From the IMG/VR virus record IMGVR_UViG_3300027370_000020, positions 1-37,697 of that record: a stretch of 37,697 bases of DNA; one strand, 5' to 3'. The stretch's first letter is position 1, and each line of letters opens with the position of its first letter. Made by a program: the position numbers and the translations under genes. Below the pieces are notes generated by a model. That model made no database searches, had not been told where the DNA came from, and was given only the letters and a program-made list of their open reading frames with translations. Positions 1 to 7,153 of the stretch are shown here, piece after piece. The DNA comes from a virus.

Positions 1-318
1 ATGAAGACATCACACGTTCCATCTATTGCGGCGAGGCACCTGACGACCCTGTGGGAGCTGTTTCAAGAGCATCCGGGGTGCGCTATCGGCATGGACCTGA
101 TTCAGCTCCGTTGCGACGCGCCTGACATCTTAGCGGTGTGGCAACGGTACTCATATCTCGTCGTCATCTGTGCGATCCTGAAACTGAAACTCGAATCGTT
201 TCCGGCGTGGCTTCGAGCTATGGTCTTCAGCATCACGGCTCACATCCCGATGAAGAAACTACCCGGCTCTGAAGAGATGGAAGCGGTTTACGCCGCTAGG
301 CTGACCCGCGCTTCGTGA
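1..318 (+). CDS. Hypothetical protein, 105 aa
   Basis: No family recognised. The frame opens with an ATG at the first base of the window, so its ribosome binding site and any upstream extension cannot be seen. The product has a Trp/Leu-rich N-terminal half and a short hydrophobic stretch near residues 50-60, too short to call a membrane segment. A strong intrinsic terminator begins 18 bases after the stop, which supports this being the end of a real transcription unit. It lies on the strand opposite to the phage-like operon that begins at 633 and may belong to the flank of that element. Function unknown. Confidence 0.5.
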   Translation: MKTSHVPSIAARHLTTLWELFQEHPGCAIGMDLIQLRCDAPDILAVWQRYSYLVVICAILKLKLESFPAWLRAMVFSITAHIPMKKLPGSEEMEAVYAARLTRAS

Positions 319-336
319 CCCGCAATGTGTTGGAAG

Positions 337-369
337 AGCCGCGATCTTCGGGTCGCGGCTTTTTATTTT
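337..369 (+). terminator. Intrinsic terminator after the first gene
   Basis: A perfect 8-bp stem, AGCCGCGA at 337-344 and TCGCGGCT at 353-360, with an 8-base loop, is followed by a run of T with one A at 361-369. It ends plus-strand transcription before the small gene at 429, which therefore needs its own promoter. Confidence 0.85.
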
Positions 370-428
370 GTGTGCGTTCCGCTGGACTTGATCTGTGGGT
401 CCATGACAATCTGACTCAGGAGGAAACA

Positions 429-620
429 ATGAGATTTGTACGTTTGAATGAAGCCAAGCCGAACAAACAGACTGCTATCGTGTACATCAACCCTGATCAC
501 GTCGTCGCCATTCGAGAACTTGTGGGTGGAACTCAGATCATGTTGATCGACGGAAACAATATCATCGTGAAGGAAAATCTCACGACCACGGTGGACGCAC
601 TTCAGGGTACCAAGTCTTAA
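429..620 (+). CDS. Small protein, 63 aa, FlbD-like pattern
   Basis: The start ATG at 429 follows a very good ribosome binding site (AGGAGGAAACA just upstream); an open frame extends further upstream but runs through the terminator at 337-369, so the short form is preferred. The product alternates hydrophobic and polar residues as in a small beta-barrel: a VYINPDHVVAI segment, then GGTQIMLIDGN and VKENL. This resembles the layout of FlbD-type small proteins, but the likeness is only by pattern and no function is claimed. It converges with the tape-measure gene, whose stop lies 12 bases away, and so marks the edge of the minus-strand phage-like operon. Confidence 0.7.
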   Translation: MRFVRLNEAKPNKQTAIVYINPDHVVAIRELVGGTQIMLIDGNNIIVKENLTTTVDALQGTKS

Positions 621-632
621 AGCACGTCACCG

Positions 633-2603
633 TTAAGCCGACCTCTTGATGACCCGCCCTGTCTGTGTGGATTTGAGCGTCGCGGTCCCCTTGTTCACAG
701 CTTGATTGATCTGGCGTGTTAGTCGCTTCAGATCGGAGTGACGGAGCTGTCCGAAGAACGACCCGTTGAAGGTGTGTGACGAGCCGCCTGGACCCACTCC
801 TCCACCCATTCTCGATACGACCGCATCGGCTAGGCGACCCATTACCTCATCGTTCTCCAAAGGAAGAACAGCCTCCGAAGCATTTCCGCCTGATGCCGAG
901 TCACCAATCATTGCAAGCGTCTGTTGATTGATGAGACCTCCACCCGATAGCTTTGTCACGGTGGATGCGGGGCCTGGAGCCGCGCCACCTCCCGAGGTGA
1001 CGTTACCTGATGTCCCTGTTCCGCTGTAACTTCCTCCACCGCCCCCACCCGAGGTTGAACCCGCGATAGCAGCACCGGCGATGCCGGTCGCGAGCGCCGC
1101 CGCTTCCCACTCCGCAGCCGCTTCAAACGCACCTGGAGCCAAGCTCGCGGTCACCGGGTTCGCGGCCCATGACAACCCCTGTGCGAGCTGTGCCATCGCG
1201 TTCGCGGTACACCACTGTGACAGCGAACTCAAGGCACTACCGGCTGATTTTTCCATCGCCTTCGACCAACTCTCGGAGCCGGTCGCGGCTTTGATGAACG
1301 CCTCATTCAATTCGGAACCGAACACAGTGGCGGCTTTCTCGGCGGTGTCGAGGTTCAAAACCATCTTCATCAGATCGGTGTTGACGCTTGCAACTGGATT
1401 GGCCGCTCCGAAGTTGTTCAGTTCGACGCGAAGCTTTATGACGGCTTGACCGGCTGCTTCGAGTTGCGCCGTAGTTGCTTCCCCGCCATTCTTCAGGTCA
1501 ATAAACTTCTTGACTGCGAGATCGAGCGCCTCTTGCAGCTCGCCTCGGGTTTCCTGTCCGAAGAAGTGAGCCGCGTCCCGCGCCTTCATCTGTGCTTCGA
1601 TCATCTTTTGGAAGTCGGAAACGAAACCCGGAGTGACCTTTTCCACAGTGGCCCCGAGGGAGGCGTACTCAGCCTCTTGCACTTTGATGGAGTTCGTCAC
1701 CGCCTTATCTTCTAGCGCTGCATTCGATGCCACAACGTCGAGGGCGTGCTGTGAAACTCTCACCCGAGTGTCAGCCGCTTTCTCCCACTCATCAGCGGAC
1801 TTCTTCGCGTCCTTCTCGTCTTCGGCAGCAGCCTCCTTCATCGCAAGAGCAAGCTCCGCTCTAACCGCTTGCAGCTTGTGGAACGTCTCCTGAACCTGAC
1901 CTCCGACCTCGTCAATCGTCTTGCCGTAGGTCTTATAGTCACCGCCCATCGCCTTTAGTTGCGCTTCTTCCTGTGCAAACTTCGACTCCAGTGCATCCCG
2001 CTCCACACCCAATGTTTTCACCCGCTCACCGGCGAGTTCAGAGGCCGACTTCCCGAAGTCGTTCAAGGCCTTCTGTGCTTTCTCGAAGTCGGTTGCATCC
2101 TGTTCGAGAGTCTTGTTCATCGTGGCAATCGCGGCATCAGACTCCTTCATCGCTGAAGTGAAAATTGCTACGCTGCTAATCCAATCCGCGAGCTTCTCCG
2201 TTCCTTGGACCAAGGCCTCGATCAGGAAGAAGACAGCAGTCGCGCTGAAGGCCGCGTTGAGAGCTTGATTGACACCCGGCATCTCAGCAACAAATGTCCG
2301 AACCTCGCGGGGAAGGTGAACGCCGAAGGCTTCACCGAGGAGCATCGTCTCGCCGCGAGCTTCACGGATGGAGCCTGTGGACTTCTTCATCGACTGATCG
2401 ACCTCATCAGCGGCGTCATCCGCCTTCTGACCGGCGTCGTCGAGAGCACTACCAAATTGATTGACGTTCACGGAGGCGCGGCTCATCCCGCTCTCGATAC
2501 GAGCGTTCAGCTTATCGACACCCGCGTCGAGCTGAGTCATGTCGCCAACGAAATTTACGACGGCATCTCCGACGTTGATTCCGGCTGTTGATGTGTCTGG
2601 CAT
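633..2603 (-). CDS. Phage tail tape-measure protein
   Basis: The 656-residue product has the hallmarks of a tail tape-measure protein, which sets tail length and is thought to be ejected into the host with the DNA. The N-terminal 90 residues are Ala/Asp-rich helices (VDKLNARIESGMSRAS); a hydrophobic segment lies near residues 115-135 (FSATAVFFLIEAL); long Ala/Glu/Lys coiled-coil helices fill about 140-450; a Gly-rich linker lies near 515-545; and the C-terminus is basic. It is short for the family, suggesting a short tail or a reduced protein. An AAAGGA site 6 bases upstream sets the start. It is the last gene of the minus-strand operon; no baseplate or tail-fibre genes follow, since two plus-strand genes occupy the remaining DNA. 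Confidence 0.78.
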   Translation of the reverse strand: MPDTSTAGINVGDAVVNFVGDMTQLDAGVDKLNARIESGMSRASVNVNQFGSALDDAGQKADDAADEVDQSMKKSTGSIREARGETMLLGEAFGVHLPREVRTFVAEMPGVNQALNAAFSATAVFFLIEALVQGTEKLADWISSVAIFTSAMKESDAAIATMNKTLEQDATDFEKAQKALNDFGKSASELAGERVKTLGVERDALESKFAQEEAQLKAMGGDYKTYGKTIDEVGGQVQETFHKLQAVRAELALAMKEAAAEDEKDAKKSADEWEKAADTRVRVSQHALDVVASNAALEDKAVTNSIKVQEAEYASLGATVEKVTPGFVSDFQKMIEAQMKARDAAHFFGQETRGELQEALDLAVKKFIDLKNGGEATTAQLEAAGQAVIKLRVELNNFGAANPVASVNTDLMKMVLNLDTAEKAATVFGSELNEAFIKAATGSESWSKAMEKSAGSALSSLSQWCTANAMAQLAQGLSWAANPVTASLAPGAFEAAAEWEAAALATGIAGAAIAGSTSGGGGGGSYSGTGTSGNVTSGGGAAPGPASTVTKLSGGGLINQQTLAMIGDSASGGNASEAVLPLENDEVMGRLADAVVSRMGGGVGPGGSSHTFNGSFFGQLRHSDLKRLTRQINQAVNKGTATLKSTQTGRVIKRSA

Positions 2604-2658
2604 GGGAAATCCTTTCGCATTAGAAGCGATATGAGCGCGTTTCTCTGAAACGGTGAGG

Positions 2659-3063
2659 CTAGAGTACGTCCTGTTTCGCGGCCTCTTCGACCTTCCGCAT
2701 CGCGTAGTGACGCCACAGCTTCATCAGACACAGGTTCGTCGCCTTCACATCCTGTGGTCCGACCGGCGCGAGGTTCCGCGTCAGATCAAGAGCTTCCCGA
2801 GCGATGATGACCGACTCCGCATCGAAGAACGCCGCACACAGACCTTCGACGGCCTCCACAGTGGGGAGAGGCATCGGCGTTATCTCTGTGGTCCGCGTCT
2901 CAAGCGCCGTGACCGTCGCGGCTTGCGATTTGATCGTCGCCTCGTTCAGAGCAATGATCTCTTGCTGTTGAGCGTTGATCGCCTTCAATTGACCGATGAT
3001 CGTGTTGAGCGCCTGGGCGAGCTGTTTGTACTGGCGAATCGTTTTGAATGGTCTGAAGTTCAT
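2659..3063 (-). CDS. Hypothetical coiled-coil phage protein, 134 aa
   Basis: Not recognised. Residues 1-60 form a strong coiled coil (YKQLAQALNTIIGQLKAINA, followed by Gln/Glu/Ala heptads), and the second half is a compact helical region with one Cys. The start has an AAGGTG ribosome site. It lies just upstream of the tape-measure gene in transcription order, where tail-assembly chaperones or tail completion proteins are often found, but it has no sign of the programmed frameshift typical of those chaperones. A neighbouring frame at 2900-3133 on the same strand is taken to be a shadow because it lacks a coherent fold pattern. Confidence 0.6.
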   Translation of the reverse strand: MNFRPFKTIRQYKQLAQALNTIIGQLKAINAQQQEIIALNEATIKSQAATVTALETRTTEITPMPLPTVEAVEGLCAAFFDAESVIIAREALDLTRNLAPVGPQDVKATNLCLMKLWRHYAMRKVEEAAKQDVL

Positions 3064-3082
3064 AGGTCACCTTATGTAAGGA

Positions 3083-3115
3083 GGGCAGCCCCAACAGTTG
3101 AGGAAAAGGCTGCCC
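3083..3115 (-). other. Intercistronic stem-loop
   Basis: A perfect 8-bp inverted repeat, GGGCAGCC at 3083-3090 and GGCTGCCC at 3108-3115, lies between two minus-strand genes. In the minus-strand transcript it is followed only by TCCTTAC, so it is at best a weak terminator; an RNA processing or stabilising hairpin is as likely. Confidence 0.45.
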
Positions 3116-3157
3116 CACGTAGCACCGTTCCACGGCGAGGGTCGCGACTTCAACTCT

Positions 3158-3442
3158 TCACTGGCGCGACACAGCGTCAATCCTTGCCGGGATGATCTCA
3201 CTCGATCCTAACGACGTTCCCGGCTGACATCGGTCAGCACGATTTTTATGATGGGCCTCGGCTTGCGACATCCGGTCCATAGCAGGGTGTTGCACGCGGC
3301 GAACAGTGACCTGAAACTTTGCCGGGATCGCGGCTCCCGGTTGGCCGTTGCGCGGGTCACTGACCATCGCAAAACTTTCGGAGGGTAGAATGACATCTTC
3401 ATCCTCCATCTCGAACTCGGTTTGTGTTCTCAACCACGGCAT
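3158..3442 (-). CDS. Hypothetical phage protein, 94 aa
   Basis: Not recognised. The frame extends upstream to 3520, but the ATG at 3442 is preferred because it follows the stop of the preceding gene by only two bases, as expected for a coupled operon. The N-terminal part is acidic (FEMEDEDVILPSES) with a beta-like stretch AAIPAKFQVTVRRVQ near residues 39-53, and the C-terminal part is His/Arg-rich. An overlapping frame at 3208-3402 on the same strand gives a Ser/Arg/Trp-rich product typical of a shadow. Confidence 0.5.
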   Translation of the reverse strand: MPWLRTQTEFEMEDEDVILPSESFAMVSDPRNGQPGAAIPAKFQVTVRRVQHPAMDRMSQAEAHHKNRADRCQPGTSLGSSEIIPARIDAVSRQ

Positions 3443-3444
3443 GG

Positions 3445-4041
3445 TTAGACCGGTTCCAATCCCTTCTCCGCGAGGCTCCGAACATCGGCCTCGCTGATGA
3501 CGCCGCAATACTTTCTCCAACGCTCGGCGCGAGCTTCGATGACCGAGTTTGACTCGTTGGCCTTCGGTCCGATGTCCTTATAACCCAGAAACAGAGCGGC
3601 TTCGCGGAAACTGACTTTCATTTTTCTCGCGTAGCTCGCGATGCGCTCTTCCTTCGTTGGCCGGACTGGAGCCGCCGATTCATTCATTGCCGCTCCGTTC
3701 TTGCGCTCGACGCGTGTCACGCCGATTTTCTTCGCGATGGCGAACGACTGGAGCGCCTCCAATCTCTCGCTTTCGGTCGAGCAATTCTTCATCGACTCAT
3801 TGATCTGGACGGCGGTGACCTTACCGCTGGTAACGATCTTTTCCGTCAGATGTGCGATCTTTTCCGAAACGCTCTCGGGAAGCGGGACCTTATGTTCCTC
3901 GGCCATCTCTTTAAGCACGCTCAACCGCTGTTCATCGGTCACGATGCCCTTCGTGGCCTCGATGATCTGCGTCGCGGTGATCTTCCCACTGGCAATCGCC
4001 GCTGTTCTTAACTCCGAAAACTGTTCTGTTACTGATTGCAT
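3445..4041 (-). CDS. Hypothetical protein with an internal tandem duplication, 198 aa
   Basis: No named family recognised. Residues 10-54 and 64-108 are two copies of the same helical module: each carries a (T/A)SGK(I/V)TA(T/V)QI core, then a TDEQRL or TESERL element and a closing Lys-rich helix. The remainder (about 125-198) is a basic segment with KEERIASYARK and a possible small helical domain. The product is charged and soluble with no membrane segment. It sits in the phage-like operon between the small genes after terminase and the tail genes, where scaffold or head genes would be expected, but no capsid-like features are visible. The start has an AGGAG-type site (complement of CTCC at 4047-4050). 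Confidence 0.62.
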   Translation of the reverse strand: MQSVTEQFSELRTAAIASGKITATQIIEATKGIVTDEQRLSVLKEMAEEHKVPLPESVSEKIAHLTEKIVTSGKVTAVQINESMKNCSTESERLEALQSFAIAKKIGVTRVERKNGAAMNESAAPVRPTKEERIASYARKMKVSFREAALFLGYKDIGPKANESNSVIEARAERWRKYCGVISEADVRSLAEKGLEPV

Positions 4042-4062
4042 AAAATCTCCTTTTTGACGGTA

Positions 4063-4116
4063 GGCCGGGTTTAGAGGCGACCAAACCTTTTAGGGACCCG
4101 GCCTGACCGGGTCGCC
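4063..4116 (-). promoter_or_regulatory. Candidate pseudoknot-forming leader
   Basis: Two interleaved perfect inverted repeats occupy the gap upstream of the 198-residue gene: GGCCGGGT (4063-4070) with ACCCGGCC (4096-4103), and GGCGACC (4076-4082) with GGTCGCC (4110-4116). The second pair starts inside the first loop and closes beyond it, the topology of an H-type pseudoknot. In the minus-strand transcript it lies about 20 bases ahead of the start codon. A regulatory role is inferred only from position and symmetry. Confidence 0.4.
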
Positions 4117-4149
4117 ATGTTCAGAATCCCACAGAACTTTTCTCTGTAG

Positions 4150-4368
4150 TTAACCCTGTGTATCTCGCTTATTCCGTAGGACTTGCACGAGCGGCATGTT
4201 GAGTGAGAGCGCGTTTGCGATGAACTCGTCAGAACAACCTCTCTCGAACATTCGTCGCATGTGCACGATGAAACGCTCGGCTTCGTCCTGGTTCGTGTGA
4301 TCCCACGGACGCACGCCGCGCCGCGCTCGCATCCTCGCCGCGTGTTCGCGTTTTCGTTTTGTCATCAT
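4150..4368 (-). CDS. Small basic protein, 72 aa, HTH-like
   Basis: Not recognised by name. The N-terminal 20 residues are very basic (KRKREHAARMRARRG). The C-terminal half, RGCSDEFIANALSLNMPLVQ followed by VLRNKR, reads like a helix-turn-helix of the kind seen in small phage regulators. Its ATG overlaps the stop of the upstream gene by one base (TGATG), so translation is likely coupled. A second in-frame ATG follows at once and could be the true start. A role in regulation or DNA packaging is possible from context but unproven. Confidence 0.55.
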   Translation of the reverse strand: MMTKRKREHAARMRARRGVRPWDHTNQDEAERFIVHMRRMFERGCSDEFIANALSLNMPLVQVLRNKRDTQG

Positions 4369-4679
4369 CAGAAGGTCAACCTCGTGTTCTCGTAAGGATT
4401 CACATCATCACCGTCGTTCGACTCGGAGAGGATCGTGATAACGAGCTGAAGGCGATGTTGCATGGCCGCGAGGAAATGTTTTTCAAACTCCTTGGGCGAC
4501 GAGTATCTCTCACGCTTCGGCAACGGGAAATGCAGCAAGACGCGCTCCATCATCTGATCGAAGGCGAGGCGTGTCTCGGACTCTCGGTCTCTACGGTGAC
4601 GGCGACTGATCGCTTGTTGCCGACCAGCTTCGTGAAGTGCCTCAGCAGCCGCTTTGATTCTTGTGTCAAGGTTGTCCAT
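4368..4679 (-). CDS. Hypothetical phage protein, 103 aa
   Basis: Not recognised. The product is mostly helical and charged: an N-terminal Ala/Arg helix (MDNLDTRIKAAAEALHEAGR), a middle segment LAFDQMMERVLLHF, and a C-terminal helix FEKHFLAAMQHRLQLVITIL. Its ATG overlaps the stop of the terminase nuclease frame (TGATG), and its own stop overlaps the next start in the same way. Lying directly after terminase, it occupies the place where a portal gene is normally found, but it is far too short to be one. Confidence 0.58.
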   Translation of the reverse strand: MDNLDTRIKAAAEALHEAGRQQAISRRHRRDRESETRLAFDQMMERVLLHFPLPKRERYSSPKEFEKHFLAAMQHRLQLVITILSESNDGDDVNPYENTRLTF

Positions 4680-5530
4680 CAGAAGCCTCCCGAAAGTTTT
4701 GGCTCGCCACGAAGGAAGTCGTTGAGCGAGCAGTCTTCATCCATTTCACCGACGCCGAGGTCCCCGCTTCCCAAGCTCCAGAATCCCGCTGGAGTCTCAT
4801 CGGCGTTGCCGGGTCGGAATTTGAAGTTCGGTTTACGAAAATCGTTCGCGGTGCCGGTCGCGGTGAGCGCTCGCATCCCGTGAACGAACGCATCGACCGA
4901 GTGATCTCGCGGCGAGACGGGGAAGTTCGCCATATCTGTGATGAACTGCTCGTTCCACTCGCCCTTTAGCAACGACACAGAGCGAGCCGCCGTGTAAGGC
5001 TGCACACTCATGGCGCGGATCGGCTTCGACTTGACTGGCACGGCCTTTCCAACCGGGATTCCTTGCCGCTCAAGGAATTGAATGAGGCCGATACCGGACC
5101 CGGCGTCCTCAACGACGCACAACGGAACGTTGCGAAAGGTTCGAGCCTGCACTCGGAGCCGCTCGACGACGATCTGTGGCAACGTGTCCATGCCGAACTT
5201 GCCGGAGAAACAATCGAGCACGAGGAACGAGCCATCCGCCATCGCCGCGATAGGGACGTTACAGCTCTCGTCGTTCGCGGCTTCCGTCTTCGAGCCGGTG
5301 TCCCACGGCGACACGATGAGCATGACCTGATCGACGTTGAGCGTGTCGATGATCTGAAAATCACCGGGTGGGAACATCTGGTGAGCGCGGTCGAGCGGGT
5401 TCTGCTGATAGAGCGGTGAGAAGTGCATCCCGAGGTCTGCTCGCTTGCCCTCAAATTGTTCCGCGCTGAACGACCACGGTTGACCGGGGATCGCGAACAG
5501 GCTCGGGTATGGGTCGAAGTAAGTAATCAT
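4679..5530 (-). CDS. Terminase large subunit, C-terminal nuclease part
   Basis: This 283-residue frame holds the nuclease half of a phage large terminase, which cuts concatemeric DNA at packaging. Expected signatures are visible: LYQQNP near the N-terminus, which normally joins ATPase and nuclease; the RNase H-fold acidic residues in SPWDTGSKTEAANDES, in FLVLDCFSGKF, in VEDAGSGIGLIQF, and in the late SPRDHSVDAFVHGMRAL motif. The ATG at 5530 overlaps the stop of the ATPase frame as ATGA, and GAGGA lies about 9 bases upstream, so separate translation is possible. Equally, one missing or extra base near 5530 would fuse the two frames into an ordinary terminase. The reading frame continues open upstream to 5665, which fits either view. 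Confidence 0.85.
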   Translation of the reverse strand: MITYFDPYPSLFAIPGQPWSFSAEQFEGKRADLGMHFSPLYQQNPLDRAHQMFPPGDFQIIDTLNVDQVMLIVSPWDTGSKTEAANDESCNVPIAAMADGSFLVLDCFSGKFGMDTLPQIVVERLRVQARTFRNVPLCVVEDAGSGIGLIQFLERQGIPVGKAVPVKSKPIRAMSVQPYTAARSVSLLKGEWNEQFITDMANFPVSPRDHSVDAFVHGMRALTATGTANDFRKPNFKFRPGNADETPAGFWSLGSGDLGVGEMDEDCSLNDFLRGEPKLSGGF

Positions 5531-6204
5531 ATTCTGGTGTCCTCGATATAGCTCGATCTCCCATCTGTGTTGATAGCCGCGAGACACAGATAACGGAACT
5601 GCCGTGATTTCTTGTTGCCACGGGCGCGAGCGAGCAAACGTCCGATGAGATCGTCCAGGTGCCATCGCGTATGAATGACGACGATCCTTCCGTTCGGAAG
5701 AAGCCGCGTCTCAGCGGCGGCGAGAAAGTTTTGCCACACGCGCTCGCGGATCGTCTCGCTGTACGCCTCGCTGATGTTTTTCAGTGGGTCATCGACGAGG
5801 AGAAAGTTGGCTCGTTGGCCGGTGACCTGTCCCATGATTCCCGCCGCGTGCAAGCTCGGTCGTCCATCCCCCCCGGCGATGGTGAACTGACTCTCGGTTG
5901 CCTTCGTGAATTCCAGGCGCGGCAGATCGGGATGCTGCAAGGTCCGCAACACGTTCCCCGAAGACAGCCGTGCGAGCGAGTCGCTGTTCGCGAGTTCGAT
6001 AATGTGACGGCGCGGGTTCTCGTGTAAAAGCCACGCGGCGAAGTCGATCATCACCATCTGTGTCTTCCCGGTTCCGGGTGGGACGGCAATCGCAGCGTCG
6101 TACTCGCCGCGAGCCACACCTTCGAGTTCATAAGCCATCGTGCGATGCGGAAAATCGAAGACGAACTCGGGATGAACGGTCGAACAGAAGTCGAGAAATT
6201 TCAC
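5527..6204 (-). CDS. Terminase large subunit, N-terminal ATPase part
   Basis: The packaging motor ATPase. Walker A is AVPPGTGKT near residue 45, Walker B is FLLVDDPL near 140, and the coupling region reads VIHTRWHLDDLIGRLL near 190, all typical of the family. The start is taken as GTG at 6204, which overlaps the stop of the small terminase and has AAGGAG upstream; the open frame extends to 6363 but lies within the small terminase gene there. The frame ends in an abrupt stop at 5527, just where the nuclease domain should begin, and the nuclease continues in another frame from ATG 5530. It is thus either half of a naturally split enzyme or the 5' part of a frameshifted gene. Confidence 0.87.
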   Translation of the reverse strand: MKFLDFCSTVHPEFVFDFPHRTMAYELEGVARGEYDAAIAVPPGTGKTQMVMIDFAAWLLHENPRRHIIELANSDSLARLSSGNVLRTLQHPDLPRLEFTKATESQFTIAGGDGRPSLHAAGIMGQVTGQRANFLLVDDPLKNISEAYSETIRERVWQNFLAAAETRLLPNGRIVVIHTRWHLDDLIGRLLARARGNKKSRQFRYLCLAAINTDGRSSYIEDTRI

Positions 6205-6737
6205 GGCAACAACTCCTTCGGCGCGGGATGCCACAGTGGGGAATCCTTCGGCGGTTGCGGCATCGGCTCCGGTTTCTTTCCGGCGCGAAGCCGCTCGCAC
6301 ACTTCGGCGATGGGACCCTTGATCTCCTCGAAGCTCAGGTCGCGGGAGATGAAGCAGAACCACTGATACGGTCCGAGCTTCTGTGGATCGGCCTCGACGT
6401 TGACGCTGAGTGATTCCGTTTTCTTTGGTGCGTTCAATCCGAACAGCTCAGAGAAGTCGGACATGATCGCACGCCACGCGTTGGCCCGATCAGGAGCTAG
6501 ATCACCGGTGAGAACGTTGTCGGCTGATTCGAGCAAAGCGCGACCGACCCGGCGCTTTAGCTCTTTGATCTCCTCCGAGTTCTCCAGCACGAAGAGATCG
6601 TCGAGCGCCGACAGATCACGCCACAGTGTCCAGCGAGAGACCTTTAACTTCTCGGCAATCTCGGTTTTCGGAGTTCCATTCTTGATCTCCTCGACGACCT
6701 GTCGTCGGCGAGCGTCGCGCTTCGGTTGCTTTTTCAT
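6201..6737 (-). CDS. Phage terminase small subunit
   Basis: 178-residue protein directly upstream of the large terminase, in the standard small-large order. A helix-turn-helix lies near residues 20-45 (TPKTEIAEKLKVSRWTLWRD), suited to recognising the packaging site, followed by helices likely to form the oligomer core (EIKELKRRVGRALLESADNV) and a Pro-rich tail ending at KELLP. ATG at 6737 is chosen because it overlaps the preceding stop as ATGA and has AGGAGG just upstream; the frame extends nine codons further without support. The family assignment rests on HTH, size and neighbourhood. Confidence 0.78.
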   Translation of the reverse strand: MKKQPKRDARRRQVVEEIKNGTPKTEIAEKLKVSRWTLWRDLSALDDLFVLENSEEIKELKRRVGRALLESADNVLTGDLAPDRANAWRAIMSDFSELFGLNAPKKTESLSVNVEADPQKLGPYQWFCFISRDLSFEEIKGPIAEVCERLRAGKKPEPMPQPPKDSPLWHPAPKELLP

Positions 6738-6928
6738 CGCGCCTCCTGAAGTTTCTTCCACCACTCCGTGACAGCGACCTTGTCGAATCTTAGATTCCCG
6801 TTGACGCGAACGAATGGAAGCGGATGCTTTTGTTTTGCACGAGTCCTCGACTCCGTCATGGAATAAATCTGACGGCGGTTCATCTTCAGCAGAGACGCGA
6901 GTTCATCGACGGTTAGAATCTCACCCAC
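6734..6928 (-). CDS. Excisionase-type helix-turn-helix protein, 64 aa
   Basis: A small winged-helix DNA-binding protein of the MerR/Xis type: LTVDELASLLKMNRRQIYSM forms the HTH, and VRVNGNLRFDKVAVTEWWKK the wing and closing helix. It starts with GTG at 6928, overlapping the preceding stop by eight bases. Proteins of this kind act as excisionases or as regulators of element genes. Here it lies between the primase-helicase and the small terminase, far from IntA, so a control role over packaging genes is as likely as excision. Confidence 0.72.
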   Translation of the reverse strand: MGEILTVDELASLLKMNRRQIYSMTESRTRAKQKHPLPFVRVNGNLRFDKVAVTEWWKKLQEAR

Positions 6929-7145
6929 GGCTCACACTCCTGTACCACTCACCACCGTATGATCCGATCTCGCGTGTCGCGATACCTTGAGCGACGATGT
7001 AATCGAGCAAGTTCTGAAACTCTTCATCGTTTGCCCATTGGCAGGAATACTTCACTTGATTGCGATGAAGACGCGTGGTCTTCATCAACCGCAAGCGAAG
7101 CCGGAGAATAGATTCTTCAAACTTCAAGCTCTGTTCATCTGACAT
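6921..7145 (-). CDS. Hypothetical protein, 74 aa
   Basis: Not recognised. The sequence is helical and basic at first (ILRLRLRLMKTTRLHRNQV), then has an acidic helix with LLDYIVAQGIATRE that looks like a second HTH-like or wing segment, and ends in an aromatic tail. It sits between the primase-helicase, 8 bases upstream, and the HTH gene, whose GTG start overlaps its end. A small replication or regulatory accessory protein is possible from its position. Confidence 0.55.
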   Translation of the reverse strand: MSDEQSLKFEESILRLRLRLMKTTRLHRNQVKYSCQWANDEEFQNLLDYIVAQGIATREIGSYGGEWYRSVSRG

Positions 7146-7153
7146 ACATCACC

